A stretch of 64,000 bases of DNA from Vitis vinifera (lineage: Eukaryota; Streptophyta; Magnoliopsida; Vitales; Vitaceae), in contig NC_081822.1 of the NCBI RefSeq assembly GCF_030704535.1, forward strand, positions 34,765,501-34,829,500, in the 5' to 3' direction. Below, piece after piece: positions 11,081 through 23,258 of the stretch. A model generated the notes under the pieces. That model did not search any database and was not told where the DNA came from. It was given only the letters and a program-made list of their open reading frames with translations. The position numbers and the translations under genes were made by a program. Position 1 is the first letter of the stretch, and each line of letters starts with the position of its first letter.

Positions 11081-12119
11081 TATTTTGCTCCAAATTTCCA
11101 AATTTCCAACTACTATTTTTTATTTTCTAATGGTGGTCCATAGTAGGAGGATTGTCCTTTTCCATGTTAAGAATTTAGAATTTTGTGTCTCCTAGACATC
11201 ACTGCCCCTGATGATTTGAATATAATTAAAATTTAATTAAATTATAGTGGGGCACAATCAATATTTTCATATACCAAAAAGCATGAATGTGGAAGAAACT
11301 TAATTAAGTTAATATATATCAAAATTAAAGGACAAATTTCATCCATAAAAATCACATAAAAGACAATAGACATTACTTCACATCAAACTTTTTAATGTAA
11401 TGAATTAACAAGGACCAAAGTCATATAAAAATATAAATGGTAATTTGTCTAGGCTCATTATTCAATCGATATGAAATTTGAGAATGAGAAAAGTAGAAAC
11501 ATAGGCACAAAAAACAAATTTACTTATATATTCTTTATATAAAATTAAAAATATTTATATATGAAAATATATTGACGATAGCTTACCATCCTTATGATTA
11601 TGTTTCGTTCTTAAAAAATAGTAAGAAAAGAAAAAAAAATGTTAAGAAAAATTATTTTCTCATATTTGATTATCTTATGAAAAATATCAAAGAAAATAAA
11701 AAATAAAATAAAAATAATTTGAAACTTATGAATTTTCAAATTATTTAATATTTAATTATATCGAAGAGTTAAAATAAATGAAATAATTTTGAAATAGCAT
11801 ATACAAAATAATTTTTTAACTTTAAATCAATTTTTTGTTTTCCTCAAATTTTCTTTTTTTCTTTTCTTTTCCTTACTTTTCCTCTGTATTTTCCTTCTCT
11901 TGTATTTTTCCGAAAAATAATGTGGATACAAATGAGCAAAATAAAAACGAAGACACGATCGAAAATGGGAGATCAGAAATACACATTATATATCTTTACT
12001 ATAAAATCAAACATAGGATTAATTAACAACTTTTATTCGATTTTAAACAAAATATAGACTTGCTCACACTTGTATTACTAAAAAGCGAAATATTAATGCT
12101 AGGGTTTGTAAACAAAAGT
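11081..12119. other. AT-rich intergenic DNA with a MITE-like segment
   Basis: About 11598-11920 resembles MITE family C (GTTTCGTTCTTAAAAAATAG at the left, TTTCCTCTGTATTTTCC at the right, AT-rich core). The 63-codon frame at 11835 falls inside it. No gene seen. Confidence 0.4.
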
Positions 12120-12960
12120 TCAACTCTCAAATGTGACATGAAATCTCTTATACCTCCTAGTCTCATGACCGTTGCAAGTAAAACCAATTCTTGTCAACAC
12201 CATTCCTTGTCCTATATGAAGAGTCACATATTCAACTCCTTTCTTCCTCCTAACAACTTCACCAAATGAAACTCCATTTCTTCTTCTCACAAGGTTGCTT
12301 ACTAATACTATAGACCCTCTCGGATTCACATCTATGGTCTTGAATAATTTCAAGTGGTCTTCAAACTTACAGTCAATAACAGCAAAATCAATGCTCTTAA
12401 ACTGAATGACAATCTCACAAGGATTTCCATGGACGAACTCAACCTTGTCTTCGAGATCATAACAAGAAAGTTGAGCTTTGCAGTCTTCCATGTCTTGTTG
12501 CTGGTCAAGAACGCAGATGAATCGACCTCCGGTATGCTTTGCAGCCACGGCTAGTGCTATTGTTAATGGGTTCACTCCTTCATTTGAGAGGATTTGAACC
12601 ATTAGTTTAGCTTGGTTTCCTGCTGCCAAAGCTGATATGAACTCCATGCATTGGGGTTGAATGCATTTTGTAGCTCCCCCATATTCAGTGCAATCTTGAT
12701 TGTAGTGGTCTTTACACTACAAAAAAAAGTCACAATAAGAAACTTTAGCTTATAAAATAGAAAAGAACAAGAGGAGAAGAAATGAAATGCTACAAATGAA
12801 TCTTCCATACAACCTTGCATTAACGACAATCAAGAAGAGTATTAATTTCATTCAAAGGATGATAGAAAATAATACTTCCAAAAAAATGAAACATAAATAT
12901 GCTCACCACTTGAAGAGTCTGCAAGTAAGCTTCCATGGCATCTTGAGGAGACCACTTCAT
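12120..12960 (-). CDS. DUF1442 family protein, gene 1 (two exons, 216 aa)
   Basis: Exon 1 is 12960-12907 (18 codons, MKWSPQDAMEAYLQTLQV) with donor GTGAGC. Exon 2 is 12716-12120, after acceptor TTTTGTAG. Together they give 216 residues in one frame. The exon 2 core reads MEFISALAAGNQAKLMVQ, LTIALAVAAKHTGGRFICVL, VEFVHGNPCEIV, IDFAVIDCKFEDHLKLFK, VNPRGSIVLVSNL and ends KRFHVTFES. This is DUF1442 (PF07279), plant proteins predicted to have a Rossmann-like methyltransferase fold; no reaction is established. The length suits the family. The first-exon ATG is chosen because genes 2 and 3 share the same 18-codon exon and splice phase. No transit peptide or membrane segment is seen. Confidence 0.9.
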
Positions 12961-13022
12961 TGTAATAGAGCAAATATGATTTCAAGAAACTATGAAAATC
13001 TATGATAACCCACTTTAGATTA

Positions 13023-13300
13023 TGGCATTTATACAAGTTGGAAGATAGTTTTTTCACTCAACATTCTTCCAATTTTTTAAGGTGAAGTTTTAGGATTTCT
13101 ATCTAATGGAACCATGACAAATGTCCTTAGGAGAAGATCTAGAAAGATCTGATTCTGCATGTTGAAGAGAGCGGTGGCCCCTTGAGGGCATTTTGATGTG
13201 AAGTATGATCCGTTTAAAATAAAGTAAAATTGACATTTTGAGTGGCTCTTATGATATGGAGGACATGTGTAAGTAGAAGAGGGCACTTGTCATGGAGCTA
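13023..13300 (-). promoter_or_regulatory. Promoter of DUF1442 gene 1
   Basis: Read on the minus strand: a module with TCACATCAAAATGCCCTCA, GGCCACCGCTCTC, ACATGCAGAATCAGATC and ATCTTCTCCTAAG (about 13205-13120), then a TATA-type word TTGTATAAATGCC about 65 bp before the ATG. The same module in the same order lies before genes 2 and 3 and at 41830-41970. Confidence 0.6.
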
Positions 13301-14110
13301 GTGGTATGTCGGTAAGAGAACTTGTGGTGAAGATGGAGCTTCTGATATACTTTGGGACGCGGTTTGCAATTATCTAAGTGACCTACCTATTTGATATGCA
13401 GCAAACAATAATAATTATAATGATAATAATTAGTTTGAATATAGAAATATTATATTTATAATATTGGTTTTTGTTATGTATCATGTCAATTGAAAGGATG
13501 AAAGATCGATATATATATATATATATATATAAAAGAAGTAAAAAAAGATATTTTTAAGTTATTTAAAAAAAAATATATTATTATATATAATTTATCATAT
13601 TTGATAATAATATCCTTTACGTCCATAAAAAAATATAAATTTTATAAGTATATATATATTTATTATTAAGTTGTATTATATATTATTTTATAATAATATT
13701 ATGATAACATATCTAATTTTAAAATATATTTAGTATTAAAATTATCATCCATTTTAATTTAAACGTATTCAATGATATCAAATAAATAATAATATATGTA
13801 TAATTTTTTTAATATTTATATTTTTTATATTTAATAAATATATAGATTATATATAAAAAGACCTATTAAAAATTTATGTTAATATATTAAATCAAATGTA
13901 AAAATAAAAAATTAAAATTAATTTATTCAATAATCGAAAAAAAGTAAGAAAAATCAGTGAAACATCTAGAAATATTCGTGAAAACGTAGGTTGAAACACA
14001 AAAAATAAAAAATAAAAAAATCAATAAAATATCAGTAAAATATCCATAAATATTGATTGATGAATATATATTTTTTCAATATCAAGATCCATGGATATTG
14101 AATAAGTCAG
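13301..14110. other. AT-rich intergenic DNA
   Basis: A TA microsatellite lies at about 13509-13531. The rest is AT-rich and I see no gene or bounded element. Confidence 0.5.
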
Positions 14111-14114
14111 GATT

Positions 14115-14345
14115 CATGGACATTGAATAAGATCGATCAATTGATGAGTTTGAAGATTATAATCACATCAAATTGATGTACGTTATCCATCTTTATCTAG
14201 AAATTTAATTATGTAAGTTGAATTGATGGCACATCATATCAACATGTAGTAAGATCAATTGATGAATGTGAGGCTTATAATCACATCAAATCTTCATGCA
14301 TTATCTATCTTTATCTAGAAATTTAATCATTTAGGCTAAATTATT
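14115..14345. repeat. Two-copy tandem repeat of about 115-120 bp
   Basis: AAGATCGATCAATTGATGAG and AAGATCAATTGATGAATGTG open the two copies. Both continue TATAATCACATCAAAT, then TATCTTTATCTAGAAATTTAAT. The copies are diverged and non-coding. Confidence 0.75.
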
Positions 14346-15055
14346 GACTTATATAATTTTGGGGAGATCATGTGTTGGATTTTCATCAGAAAATATGGTG
14401 TGGAGCCTAGGACTAGCCAATTAGCTAGTTTTTAAATGTAGTTTAAATACAAATTACCTTTACAATATAAAGCATTTTTAAAATAAAATATGTAGCAACT
14501 ACTAAATCTTTGTATTAGTGCAAGACTAATCCATTCTCTTACCAACCAAGCAATCACTACAAATATGTGACAATTGATGATAACAAATTAAATTTATAAC
14601 TTCATAACACTCTCAAGTATGTGTGATAAAATGCAACTCCCCAAGTTTAGGAAGTCAGTTATAGTTTTAAAATCTATTTTAAGTCAGGTGTTGAACCTTA
14701 GGGAGGTGATCTTAAGTGTACTGGGGATATGGAGAGGTTTATAAGATCTATGAAATTTTTTTTAAGGCAAAGTCTTTTACTCAATTACTTGAAAAAAAAA
14801 AAAAAGAAAGAAAGAGGTTGATGTGTTTTGTGAAAAAAGGGTGAAAAATCAAGTGAATTTGAATTGAAATTTAACTTCACAAGATTTATAATAGCATTAA
14901 GTACTCAATAATGATTATCTCAAGTTAAAATGACTCTCAACCATTAAGTACTTGAGATACCCTCAAAGTGGGCCTAAATTCCAATTTCTAAGTATCAAGG
15001 CATGAATTATCTAATTAAAAATGAAGAGTTCCAACTTACAAGTTGATTATACACT
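14346..15055. other. Intergenic stretch, no gene seen
   Basis: Mixed AT-rich DNA with an A-rich run near 14790. No open frame or bounded repeat recognised. Confidence 0.4.
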
Positions 15056-15059
15056 TAAA

Positions 15060-15830
15060 TAGTCAAGATGGCCACAAGGGAGGTCGGACTCCTTTCTCCT
15101 CAGCCAAAAAAACTACTCAAAAGACATAAATTCAACACCCAAAAAAGAAAAAAATAAAATAAAATAAATAAAATAAAAACAAAGCATGAAATAAGAAGCA
15201 TCGAAATCCAAAATTAAGCCTCAATTTTATACACAACTAAAGAGTAAAAGTAACTAAATGCAAATATAGTAAAAAGGGCTTCCCACCAATTAATACATTA
15301 AAAAGCTCTTAAAGTTTAAAAAACATTACAAAGATTGAAGTAATTATAGCAGTTCCTAAGGTCAAAGGTTGAAGAAAAGCTTTCTACCAGGGAGTCTCCT
15401 CCCAAAAATCCCCATTTTTTAGCTACAAAATCTCATTAAATAGGAGCTCCCATATTCTCCTAAGTGGTATACCACATGGAGGCATTAAAAATAAGGTGAG
15501 AGATCTCAAACAAAATGGTGGTAGTTCTTGGAGGTCTTGGGAAAAGTTACAAAATGTAGGTCTCGTGCCTTCTCGAAGTTCCAAAATAAAATGGTGGTAG
15601 TTTTGAAGAAAATGATGTCAGGTTATAAGATGGTACAAGGGTGGAAGGAAATGGTGCCATTTAGGCACCATTTTTTTTTAGAAAGCTCTTCATCTCCTTC
15701 AATACTTTTTCTATTTTTCACCCATCTTTACTGATTTTTCCCCATAGGCAAATAATGTCCAAATCTTATAAAAGTTGGTGAGATTGATCTTTAAAAAGTT
15801 TAGAATTTTAAAAATAAAAACAAATTACTT
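15060..15830. repeat. Dispersed repeat, copy 1 (pairs with 31305-32035)
   Basis: Blocks in common order with 31305-32035: CACAAGGGAGG and CTCCTCAGCC, ACTCAAAAGACAT, AGTGGTATACCACATGGAGGC (a related word at 31690), GATGCCATTT-like words, and AAAAGTTGGTGAGATTGATC at 15771 (31999 in the pair). It resembles non-coding parts of an LTR element, but neither copy has clear ends. The 68-codon frame at 15528 lies inside it. Confidence 0.6.
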
Positions 15831-16335
15831 GAGAGCATTTGGACTTCTCTGAATTCTTCAACTGTTATCAAACTTTACATTGCTTGAAATAGGATTGCAC
15901 CATTGATCTTCATGTAACTTTGAATTTTTAGTTCTACTCATAGTTCATTAGTATATTTGGGATATCGAGATGATTATAGGGCTATCATTATTCATGAAAA
16001 ATAGTTGTAAATATCAACTACTAAAATGAAAATATGAGAAAACCGAGAGCATTGTAAGGTAGCATACAATTGACTAGTTTGAGAGTATGCATACAAAATC
16101 AAGTTTAAGGTAGGATTTTTACTCTTATTATCATGCAATTTATGATATCAATCACTCCCTAGTGAATAGAAGGATCCACTCATAAATTATTCATAAAATT
16201 AAGTCAAATGATCTATTAATATGAAAAATAATATAAATCTAATTAAATTACCACTATTATAATATGTTTTAAAATTTTAAAATAGCTAATCATGAAAAAA
16301 CATAATACAAATTTCTAAAACTATAAAAGTATATA

Positions 16336-16338
<3 letters not shown>

Positions 16339-16408
<70 letters not shown>
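16339..16408. repeat. Compound microsatellite (TA)n(GA)n
   Basis: About 34 bp of TA repeat run directly into about 36 bp of GA repeat. Confidence 0.95.
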
Positions 16409-16413
<5 letters not shown>

Positions 16414-17090
16414 CATGTATTTCTTATAACATAGATTCAAAGAGCTTATTCATTTGGTAAGGAGATCTCAAAACCCAAGTGCATGAGTGTCTCTTCCACA
16501 TAATTTCTATATCTTGCTCTCTTTTATTTTTAACATTTTGAAATTGGACAAGTTATTTCATTGGATAATTTAGTAAAGGATTAACATTTGGAAGGATATA
16601 CCACTATTTTTAATTACAGAGTATAACATGGACCCACACTTTCCCACTTCAAGGGTAGATAGCAGGAAGAGGGCAATGAGTATATTATAAAGTATGCATA
16701 TATCCTATACAACGTAAATTTTATATGTTGTCATTTCAACAATAAAACAATGAACAAATTTAATAGACATCTAGATTGATGAGATGGATACTTATCTCCC
16801 AATACATTCTAAACTTGCGTTCTAAATTGCATGCATAAACCAGAATGAAAAGGAATATGACTTACCAATAAAGACAACATTGAATTCTCAACATCACCGT
16901 ATCTTGTACTATTGATCCCCTGTAAAGTATTGGATGGTTCTCTTGAATTGGGTTTCACTACCTTATATGAATATTGTATAAGTATTTAGCAAGGGTTATT
17001 TGAAAATCAAATTATTTTTAATAAGGGTACATCAAACCTTTTATAACATTCAACATCATTTCTTATCAACCAATTGTAAAAGTTAGGATA
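16409..17090. other. Intergenic stretch, no gene seen
   Basis: No recognisable coding sequence or repeat border. Confidence 0.4.
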
Positions 17091-17091
17091 T

Positions 17092-17955
17092 TGTTGGTAC
17101 AAAAATCATTTGAGACCCTATATCCTAAGTGTAGGGACCCTTCTCTCCGAGACACGTGGCACGCATCTTACAGTGACACATGGCACGCATTGTCATCCGG
17201 GTCACCCTCATCCGGATCTTCCTATAAAGCACACATGACGCGCTTTTTCCATCCGGACTGCCTCAAGGAAGAGCAAACGACGCTTACAAAGCATAGACAT
17301 CCGGACGGCTTCCATAAATACGTCCGCTTCACAATACATCCGGATAACCAACATGGGCTATCCGGATATGATTGTCCGGATCATTGACTAAAGTAAAGTG
17401 AGTCTTACACGCTATCACAACAACAGCCATGGCCCACGTCCCATCACCTGCAGAGTGAAAGGACGAGTTGAGGTGACAACAAGTCACTTCCCACGATCAT
17501 TCTACATGATCACTTCCCACGATCTCTGACAGCCGCATCACCTACCACGGTTTCTGATAGCCGCCCGTAGGGTGGTGATGACCCTGCTGCCATCTAATGT
17601 CATCATGACAACATAAAATATATTCCCACCATTAATGAGAAGAACAGTACTCCTGACACTATATATAAACCTTCACACGAAGAGGAAGGTAATCTACTGA
17701 TACCTAGTAAAAGGCCAACTGATTTATCCCTCTCCCTAACCATGGCTAACAAAACCATCGAAGGGTGCGTCCGAACACCCTGTCCGGATGCCCTTTTTGC
17801 AGGTATAACGACTGGATCAAGAACCTATTTTGGTTGAGGTCACGCATCCATCCATTTGGCAACTACGTGGATCATCAGGAACGCGAGGTATCAACACTAA
17901 GGAATTGTAGGGAAGTGTTGACTAGCCTCTATGACGCCAATAGATTGAGTTAATA
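17092..17955 (+). mobile_element. LTR-like, CCGGA-rich segment (probable solo or partial LTR)
   Basis: It opens TGTTGGTACAAAAATC in AT-rich surroundings and is clearly richer in GC than its neighbours. Eight CCGG-containing words of the form ATCCGG or GTCCGG occur between about 17197 and 17790. A TATA box (CTATATATAAACC, about 17661) is followed by a leader-like stretch, as in a retrotransposon promoter. No polyprotein and no certain right border are seen, so it could also be part of a larger broken element. The 98-codon frame at 17091 is a by-product of the base composition. Confidence 0.5.
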
Positions 17956-18480
17956 TCCGATACCAAGTGTAGTTTTTCCTCCCCCCTTTTTTTACTCTCT
18001 ATTCCTGCTTACCCATTGTCTGGCTTTATAACTTCTCCTGGGTGTACTCTAATTGGTGGACATGGAGTTGGCTTTTTCTTAGAAATGAGCTCTTATCAAG
18101 TCAAACTTGAGAAACCTCATAATGCTTACTATTGGTCGAGGTGACACTTGTCAAGCGAGCGTGGTGTTTCCTTGGGAAGCATTCCATTAGTAATATCTTT
18201 TCACTTTGGGAACCATACCTCACACCCCGTACTTTGCATGGGTCGTTCTGATGGCCTTCGGGGTTTTGAGGAATTGGAATTTTGTGAAGGTTTTTTTGGG
18301 CTATTTGGTTGTCAGGCTGTCGAATGACCCCTCGCTAGGTGTCGACACTCTCAATGGTTCATCCCCATTACCCCCATTGCCCGATGATGTTGGTTGAGCA
18401 GTTGCTCTATACTTGAATGCTTTCACTTAGATATCACATCGAACGATATTTCTCGAGTTGTATTATAGACAAATATGATA
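17956..18480. other. Mixed-composition stretch, origin unclear
   Basis: It is less AT-rich than its surroundings (for example 18210-18400) and has a 63-codon plus frame at 18206 without a recognisable domain. It may be more of the preceding retroelement. Confidence 0.35.
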
Positions 18481-18485
18481 TTATA

Positions 18486-18487
<2 letters not shown>

Positions 18488-18521
<34 letters not shown>

Positions 18522-18635
18522 TATTATATCTTATCCCATCAACCAAATGTAGCTTAATAGTATTGAAAGTCTTGATCATATATAGGATGGGTTCAGCTTA
18601 ATAGTATTGAAAGTCTTGATCATATATAGGATGGA
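18488..18635. repeat. TA microsatellite and 44-bp tandem duplication
   Basis: (TA)n runs at about 18488-18519. AGCTTAATAGTATTGAAAG followed by TCTTGATCATATATAGGATG occurs twice, from about 18551 and 18595. Confidence 0.85.
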
Positions 18636-18639
18636 ACCC

Positions 18640-20545
18640 ATACCTTTTCACTTTAAAAGATTGACCAAAGACATAAGAGCCATCAAATGAAGCCTTGATA
18701 TGCCTCCATTGATTGGATTGATGCCTCTCAGCAATGCTAAGGATTATATGTCACCCACACTTAATCTAATACACCACCATTATAGAAGTATTCATAAAGG
18801 TCCGAAAAATAGATATAATCCCCCATTTCAAATTCATCACCATGGACAATCAATTGGCATGCTAAATGGAAAGGAATTAATATACATTTCATTTGAGATT
18901 TTGCTCAAGATATACTCTCACTTAATTCCAGCGTAAATGTATTGTCCAATTCATATTCCTCATATTCGTCATCAAGTACTAGAGCATTGATGGGGTATCA
19001 CGCAAAACCCAAGAAGGCTTTGACCAAGAAGTCTTTGTTTTCTTTCAAAGGAAGGGTTATTACCACTTAAGATCCCTTTTTCTTGTGCCTTATCCACTCT
19101 CAAACTTCTAACACATGTTTTAAAATTAACTTTTAGATGTAAAGATTTATTTTTAATCATTATCCTTATTTGCATAATCATTTTTTAAAACAATTCTAAA
19201 AATCTAGCAAAAGTAACAAAAAAAAAAAAAACACACACTAAAAAATATTATCTAAAAATACCAATAGAGACTAGTTTCAACTTCATTGTTTTTATCAATG
19301 ATATCTAGACTAATACATACATTTCTTATAAAAAAAAAATAGACTAATATATACATTTGTTTTGATGATTGATGTTTTTGAAAAAAACTTAGTTAATTTA
19401 ACCCTGATATTAAAAATAATTGAGCAGATTTATCCAAGTGTGGAGCTTGATTCAAAGCCCAAGTTGTACCCCTAGTTGACAAAGTTATTATATATAATTT
19501 TAAAGAGTGTCACGTGATCTTTTGGTGATAAACAAATGGTCCGGTGGTTTAGGAGATGATTCATGGGGAAGAAGGGCTTGTTGTGATGTCGCAATGTCCT
19601 TTGAGAATATTTCCTTTGAATGTCACAGGGAGGGGCCAGGCGACCTTCTATTAATTGGTTTTTTTCCTCTAAAAAGCAAAACCTTCTCCATCAAACAAGA
19701 CCACTCTAGAGACGCCTCATTACTCCTCACCTGGTCTATCCAGTTCACCTACCTAACCTCAGAATAATAACCTCTACACAGGCACCACGAAGGGGGCCAG
19801 CCTCCTTCCACTCACATAGCGCCCACGTCTCCCAACCCATCACCACCTCTTTATCAGTTCACCCTTCACCGACCTAAACCACACAAAACCACATGCATGG
19901 GCCATGGCAAGCCCCCACATTGTCAACTCCACATGACCACAACTTGTCATTGATGCCACCCTTCTTCACATAATTTCCTAGAAGGATGTCATTGATGGCA
20001 TCCTTCTAGGCATCACTTGACCTTTGGCTACCGATTCAAATTTAGTTTATTTGCTTTAGATTTTAAATTTAGGTTGAAATATGCAGTTTTGTTTACTTTG
20101 AATTTGTGAGGGACGAAAATGGATTGAGATAGGATGAGAGAGATAACTGAGTGATGCAATTTATGGATATGTAATTTTTTATGGCATCTCACTATTACTA
20201 TTATTGTTGTTATTTAGTTTTTTTGGTTTATTAAATTGTTTTAATAATTATTAAAACAATTTATGGATATTTAGATTTTTATGAGTTTAATTAATTAAAT
20301 TTATTATTTTATAAAAGTTTTTAATTTCCAAAATTATTTTAGTAAAAAAAAAACAATGATGTTTTAAACATACTACAGAATTTTGTTAAGTAGTCCTAAA
20401 TTTGCAACAAAGTAAATCTATTCCACTATGGTATTTTTTGACTAAATTATTAAATATCAATGGCGTACATATCTTTTAGAAATTTTAAAGTTCATATAGT
20501 CATAAAAGGTTTTACTAAAGTTCCTAAGACTAGCATTTAATGATA
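18640..20545. other. Intergenic DNA without a recognised gene
   Basis: 19500-20030 is less AT-rich and includes short open frames (86 codons at 19507) with no domain I recognise. The rest is AT-rich. Confidence 0.4.
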
Positions 20546-20550
20546 TTTTT

Positions 20551-20961
20551 AGTGGGTGTTTGATAAATTAAATAACTTAAAGTGATTTAATAAGTTAATT
20601 TAAGTTATTAAATAAATTAAGTATGTTTGGTAAAATAATTTAATAATATGACTTAAAGTCAAAAATAATTTTAAGTAATAAGTAAAAACAATTAACTTAT
20701 TATTAAGTTCATATTTTTATTTTATCATTTTACTTTTATTTGTGTTAGTTACCTTCATAATCTTCTTTATTATTTTACGATCTCTATTATTACTTGATCT
20801 CTTTTATCTTAATTATAATTTATGAAGATAAATATGACAATTTGATTATTTAAAATAAAAATTAAATAATAAGTTTAAATTCATAGTTTAAATATAATTT
20901 AATTTAAAATCAATTTAAATTATTAAATAATAAATATTAAATTTTACCACCGAACACTCTT
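20551..20961. mobile_element. MITE family A, copy 2
   Basis: It starts GGGTGTTTGATAAATT and ends TTTTACCACCGAACACTC. The ends are an imperfect inverted pair. TTAGT stands on both sides and may be the target duplication. The interior words match copy 1 (AAATAAATTAAGTATGTTTG). Confidence 0.75.
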
Positions 20962-21139
20962 AGTTCCCAGTTATAGCTATTATGAACTTTCCTCCACTCA
21001 CATTCCATTTTTCTTTTTTTTTTTTCTTTTTCGGAAGCCAGTAGACCACCCAAAGTCAAAATAGCAAGAGGTAGGCCTTCACGTGCACTTTTGACTTTTC
21101 TTATAAAATATTTTTGTTTCATTATCCTAGAAAAGTTTA

Positions 21140-22610
21140 TGAACGTAATTTCTAGCTCTTGGTCTACTTTTGTGAAATAAAATGGAAGTGACTTTTTTTT
21201 CTTTTTTGCATTATAAAATTTAAAAGTTAATCATGTTTAAAAAAATTTAATTTAATTTTTTTGTAATTTATCCCAATTTTCCAAAATTAAGTTATATAAT
21301 TTTTTTATTAAAAATAATTCTTTGAGAATTATTACCAAAATAGATTGAATTTTTAAACAAATTGATGTATATTAAAATGAAAATAAATTTAAAGCATTTT
21401 TAGGTATAATTTTGAGAAATAATTCAAAATATAAAAAATATTTTGTGAATCTTTCCCGCTGTACTCAAATACACATTATTTTCATGAAACATAAATTTAA
21501 AAATACCATTTTTTATATTTGGCTTTTCAAATAAAATTTTATTTTTAAAAAATAATTAAAAATATTTACAAAACTTATTTTTCAAAGCTATCAAAACGTT
21601 GCCAAACATTCCCCAAGTATCTTTATCTTTCAGAAACCAAAAATATACATAATGTACTCTTTAATTTAAGGAAGTATTAAAATATTTATTGTTTCCTTGG
21701 GCCAGGAGATTAGGTTTGAAAATTTCGGTGGGCTTGGGCTTGATATTTCATCTCATGCAGGCCCGAATAGCTGCATGGCCCCTCGACTCCTATGTATGGG
21801 CCAAGACTAAGAAATTAATTTCTTAAGAGTCCCAAAAATTATAGAATTCAGTGGGTGTTTTATAAAATAACTTAAAATGACTTAATAAATTAATTTAAAT
21901 TATTAAGTAAATTAAATATATTTGGTAAAATAATTTAATGGTATGACTTAATGTAATAAGCAATTTTCAAGTTCACATCTTCACATCTTTATTTTATCTT
22001 TTTATCCTTATTTGTCTTAGTTACCTCTGTGATTTTATTTACTACTTAAACAACCTCTACTTTTACTCAATCTCATTTGCCCTAATTATGATTTATGACA
22101 ATAAATATGTTAATTTAATAATTTAAAATAAGTTTTAAGTTAATTTTATCAAACAACTTTAATACTTAAATTAAAAAATTAAATAATAAGTTTTAAGTCA
22201 ATAATTTAAGTATAATTTAACTTAAAGTTAATTCAAGTCATTAAGTAATAAATATTAAATTTTATACAACATCCTTTACATTTTAAATGAATTTACTATT
22301 AATTTTCAAGATTCAACTTATTTTATTTTGCAAGAAATCAAAATAAATCAACAATCATCAATTCTTATAAAAATTTTAATCTCCTTTAAAAGTCCATTAA
22401 AATTAATAATTTTAATTAATTTTAAAAAATTAAAAATTAAGATTTGATACTATTTCCTAACTTAAAATCCAAAAATAAATAAATTAATCTTAATAATAAA
22501 AGACATATTTTAATCACAACTTTATAAATATAGAGATATACCATATAAAAACAAGCAATTAACTTAGAAGTTGTCAAGCATCTTTTTAGCAATCAAACAA
22601 ATTAAAAAGT
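21140..22610. repeat. Dispersed duplicated block, copy 2 (pairs with 7480-9800)
   Basis: It carries the same ordered blocks as copy 1 and is continuous where copy 1 holds the solo LTR, the MITE and the SINE. It has one insertion of its own, the MITE at 21852-22275. Confidence 0.75.
21852..22275. mobile_element. MITE family A, copy 3
   Basis: It starts CAGTGGGTGTTTTATAAAAT and ends TTTTATACAACATCC. It interrupts the copy 2 block between the ACTAAGAAATTAATT stretch and the ATTTTAAATGAA stretch. The corresponding site in copy 1 (about 9275-9300) lacks it. Confidence 0.7.
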
Positions 22611-22920
22611 ATTCAATATTTTTAAAATTTTATTAAATATATAATTTTTATTAGAAAATATTATATATACATATATATTAAAGAAAAATAAACAAATATT
22701 AATATTAATTAATTAAGTTGATTTTTTTTTATTATGTATCCAAAATATTAGGGCTTGTATATAAAATCAAGGGATGATTTTATTTACTAATATTTTATTT
22801 TCAAATATTACAATTGAAAAAATTAAATGACTAAAACACCCTTACATAATATGAGGTGGTTATTTTTATTTTTATTTTAAATTTTTATTTTTATGGAGAA
22901 GAATGTGGAATAATGGGAAT
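22276..22920. other. AT-rich upstream region of the VTT gene
   Basis: It contains the end of the duplicated block (to about 22610) and then AT-rich DNA. I cannot assign a TATA box with confidence. Confidence 0.4.
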
Positions 22921-22973
22921 ATGAGGTGAGATTGCTTCCAGCAAAGCCACACATAAGAAACTTCAACTACCGC

Positions 22974-23258
22974 ATGGCTGGCTGCAGGGGCTCTTATCCA
23001 GAGCTCATTCCATTAGAAAATGCCCACCCTCAGCCTCAGCCTGAGGCTGAGCCACCGCCATCACCACCACCACCTCTCCTCTCCTCTCCACTCCTTGTTT
23101 TCTCCTTCGTCATTTCTCTTCAGCTTCAGGCCCAAGCGCTTCCACTTCCTCAAGCCATGCTCTTCCCTCAAACAGACCAAGAAACAGCTCCAAAAGACCT
23201 CTTCTGGCAGCAACGCTCCCCAGAGTTTGAGGTGGTTCTTGAACCCCAAGAGCAGTGA
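22974..23258 (+). promoter_or_regulatory. Overlapping upstream ORF before the VTT gene (94 codons, out of frame)
   Basis: An ATG at 22974 opens a frame running to 23258, through and past the main start at 23020 in a different frame. Its context (C at -3, G at +4) is weaker than that of the main ATG (A at -3). If transcription starts upstream of 22974, the main protein would depend on leaky scanning. The peptide is Pro/Gln-rich and resembles no family, so it may have no role beyond regulation. Confidence 0.35.

Noticed and set aside
17091..17387. 98-codon plus frame as a gene
   Set aside because: It lies in the CCGG-rich LTR-like segment and resembles no protein family.
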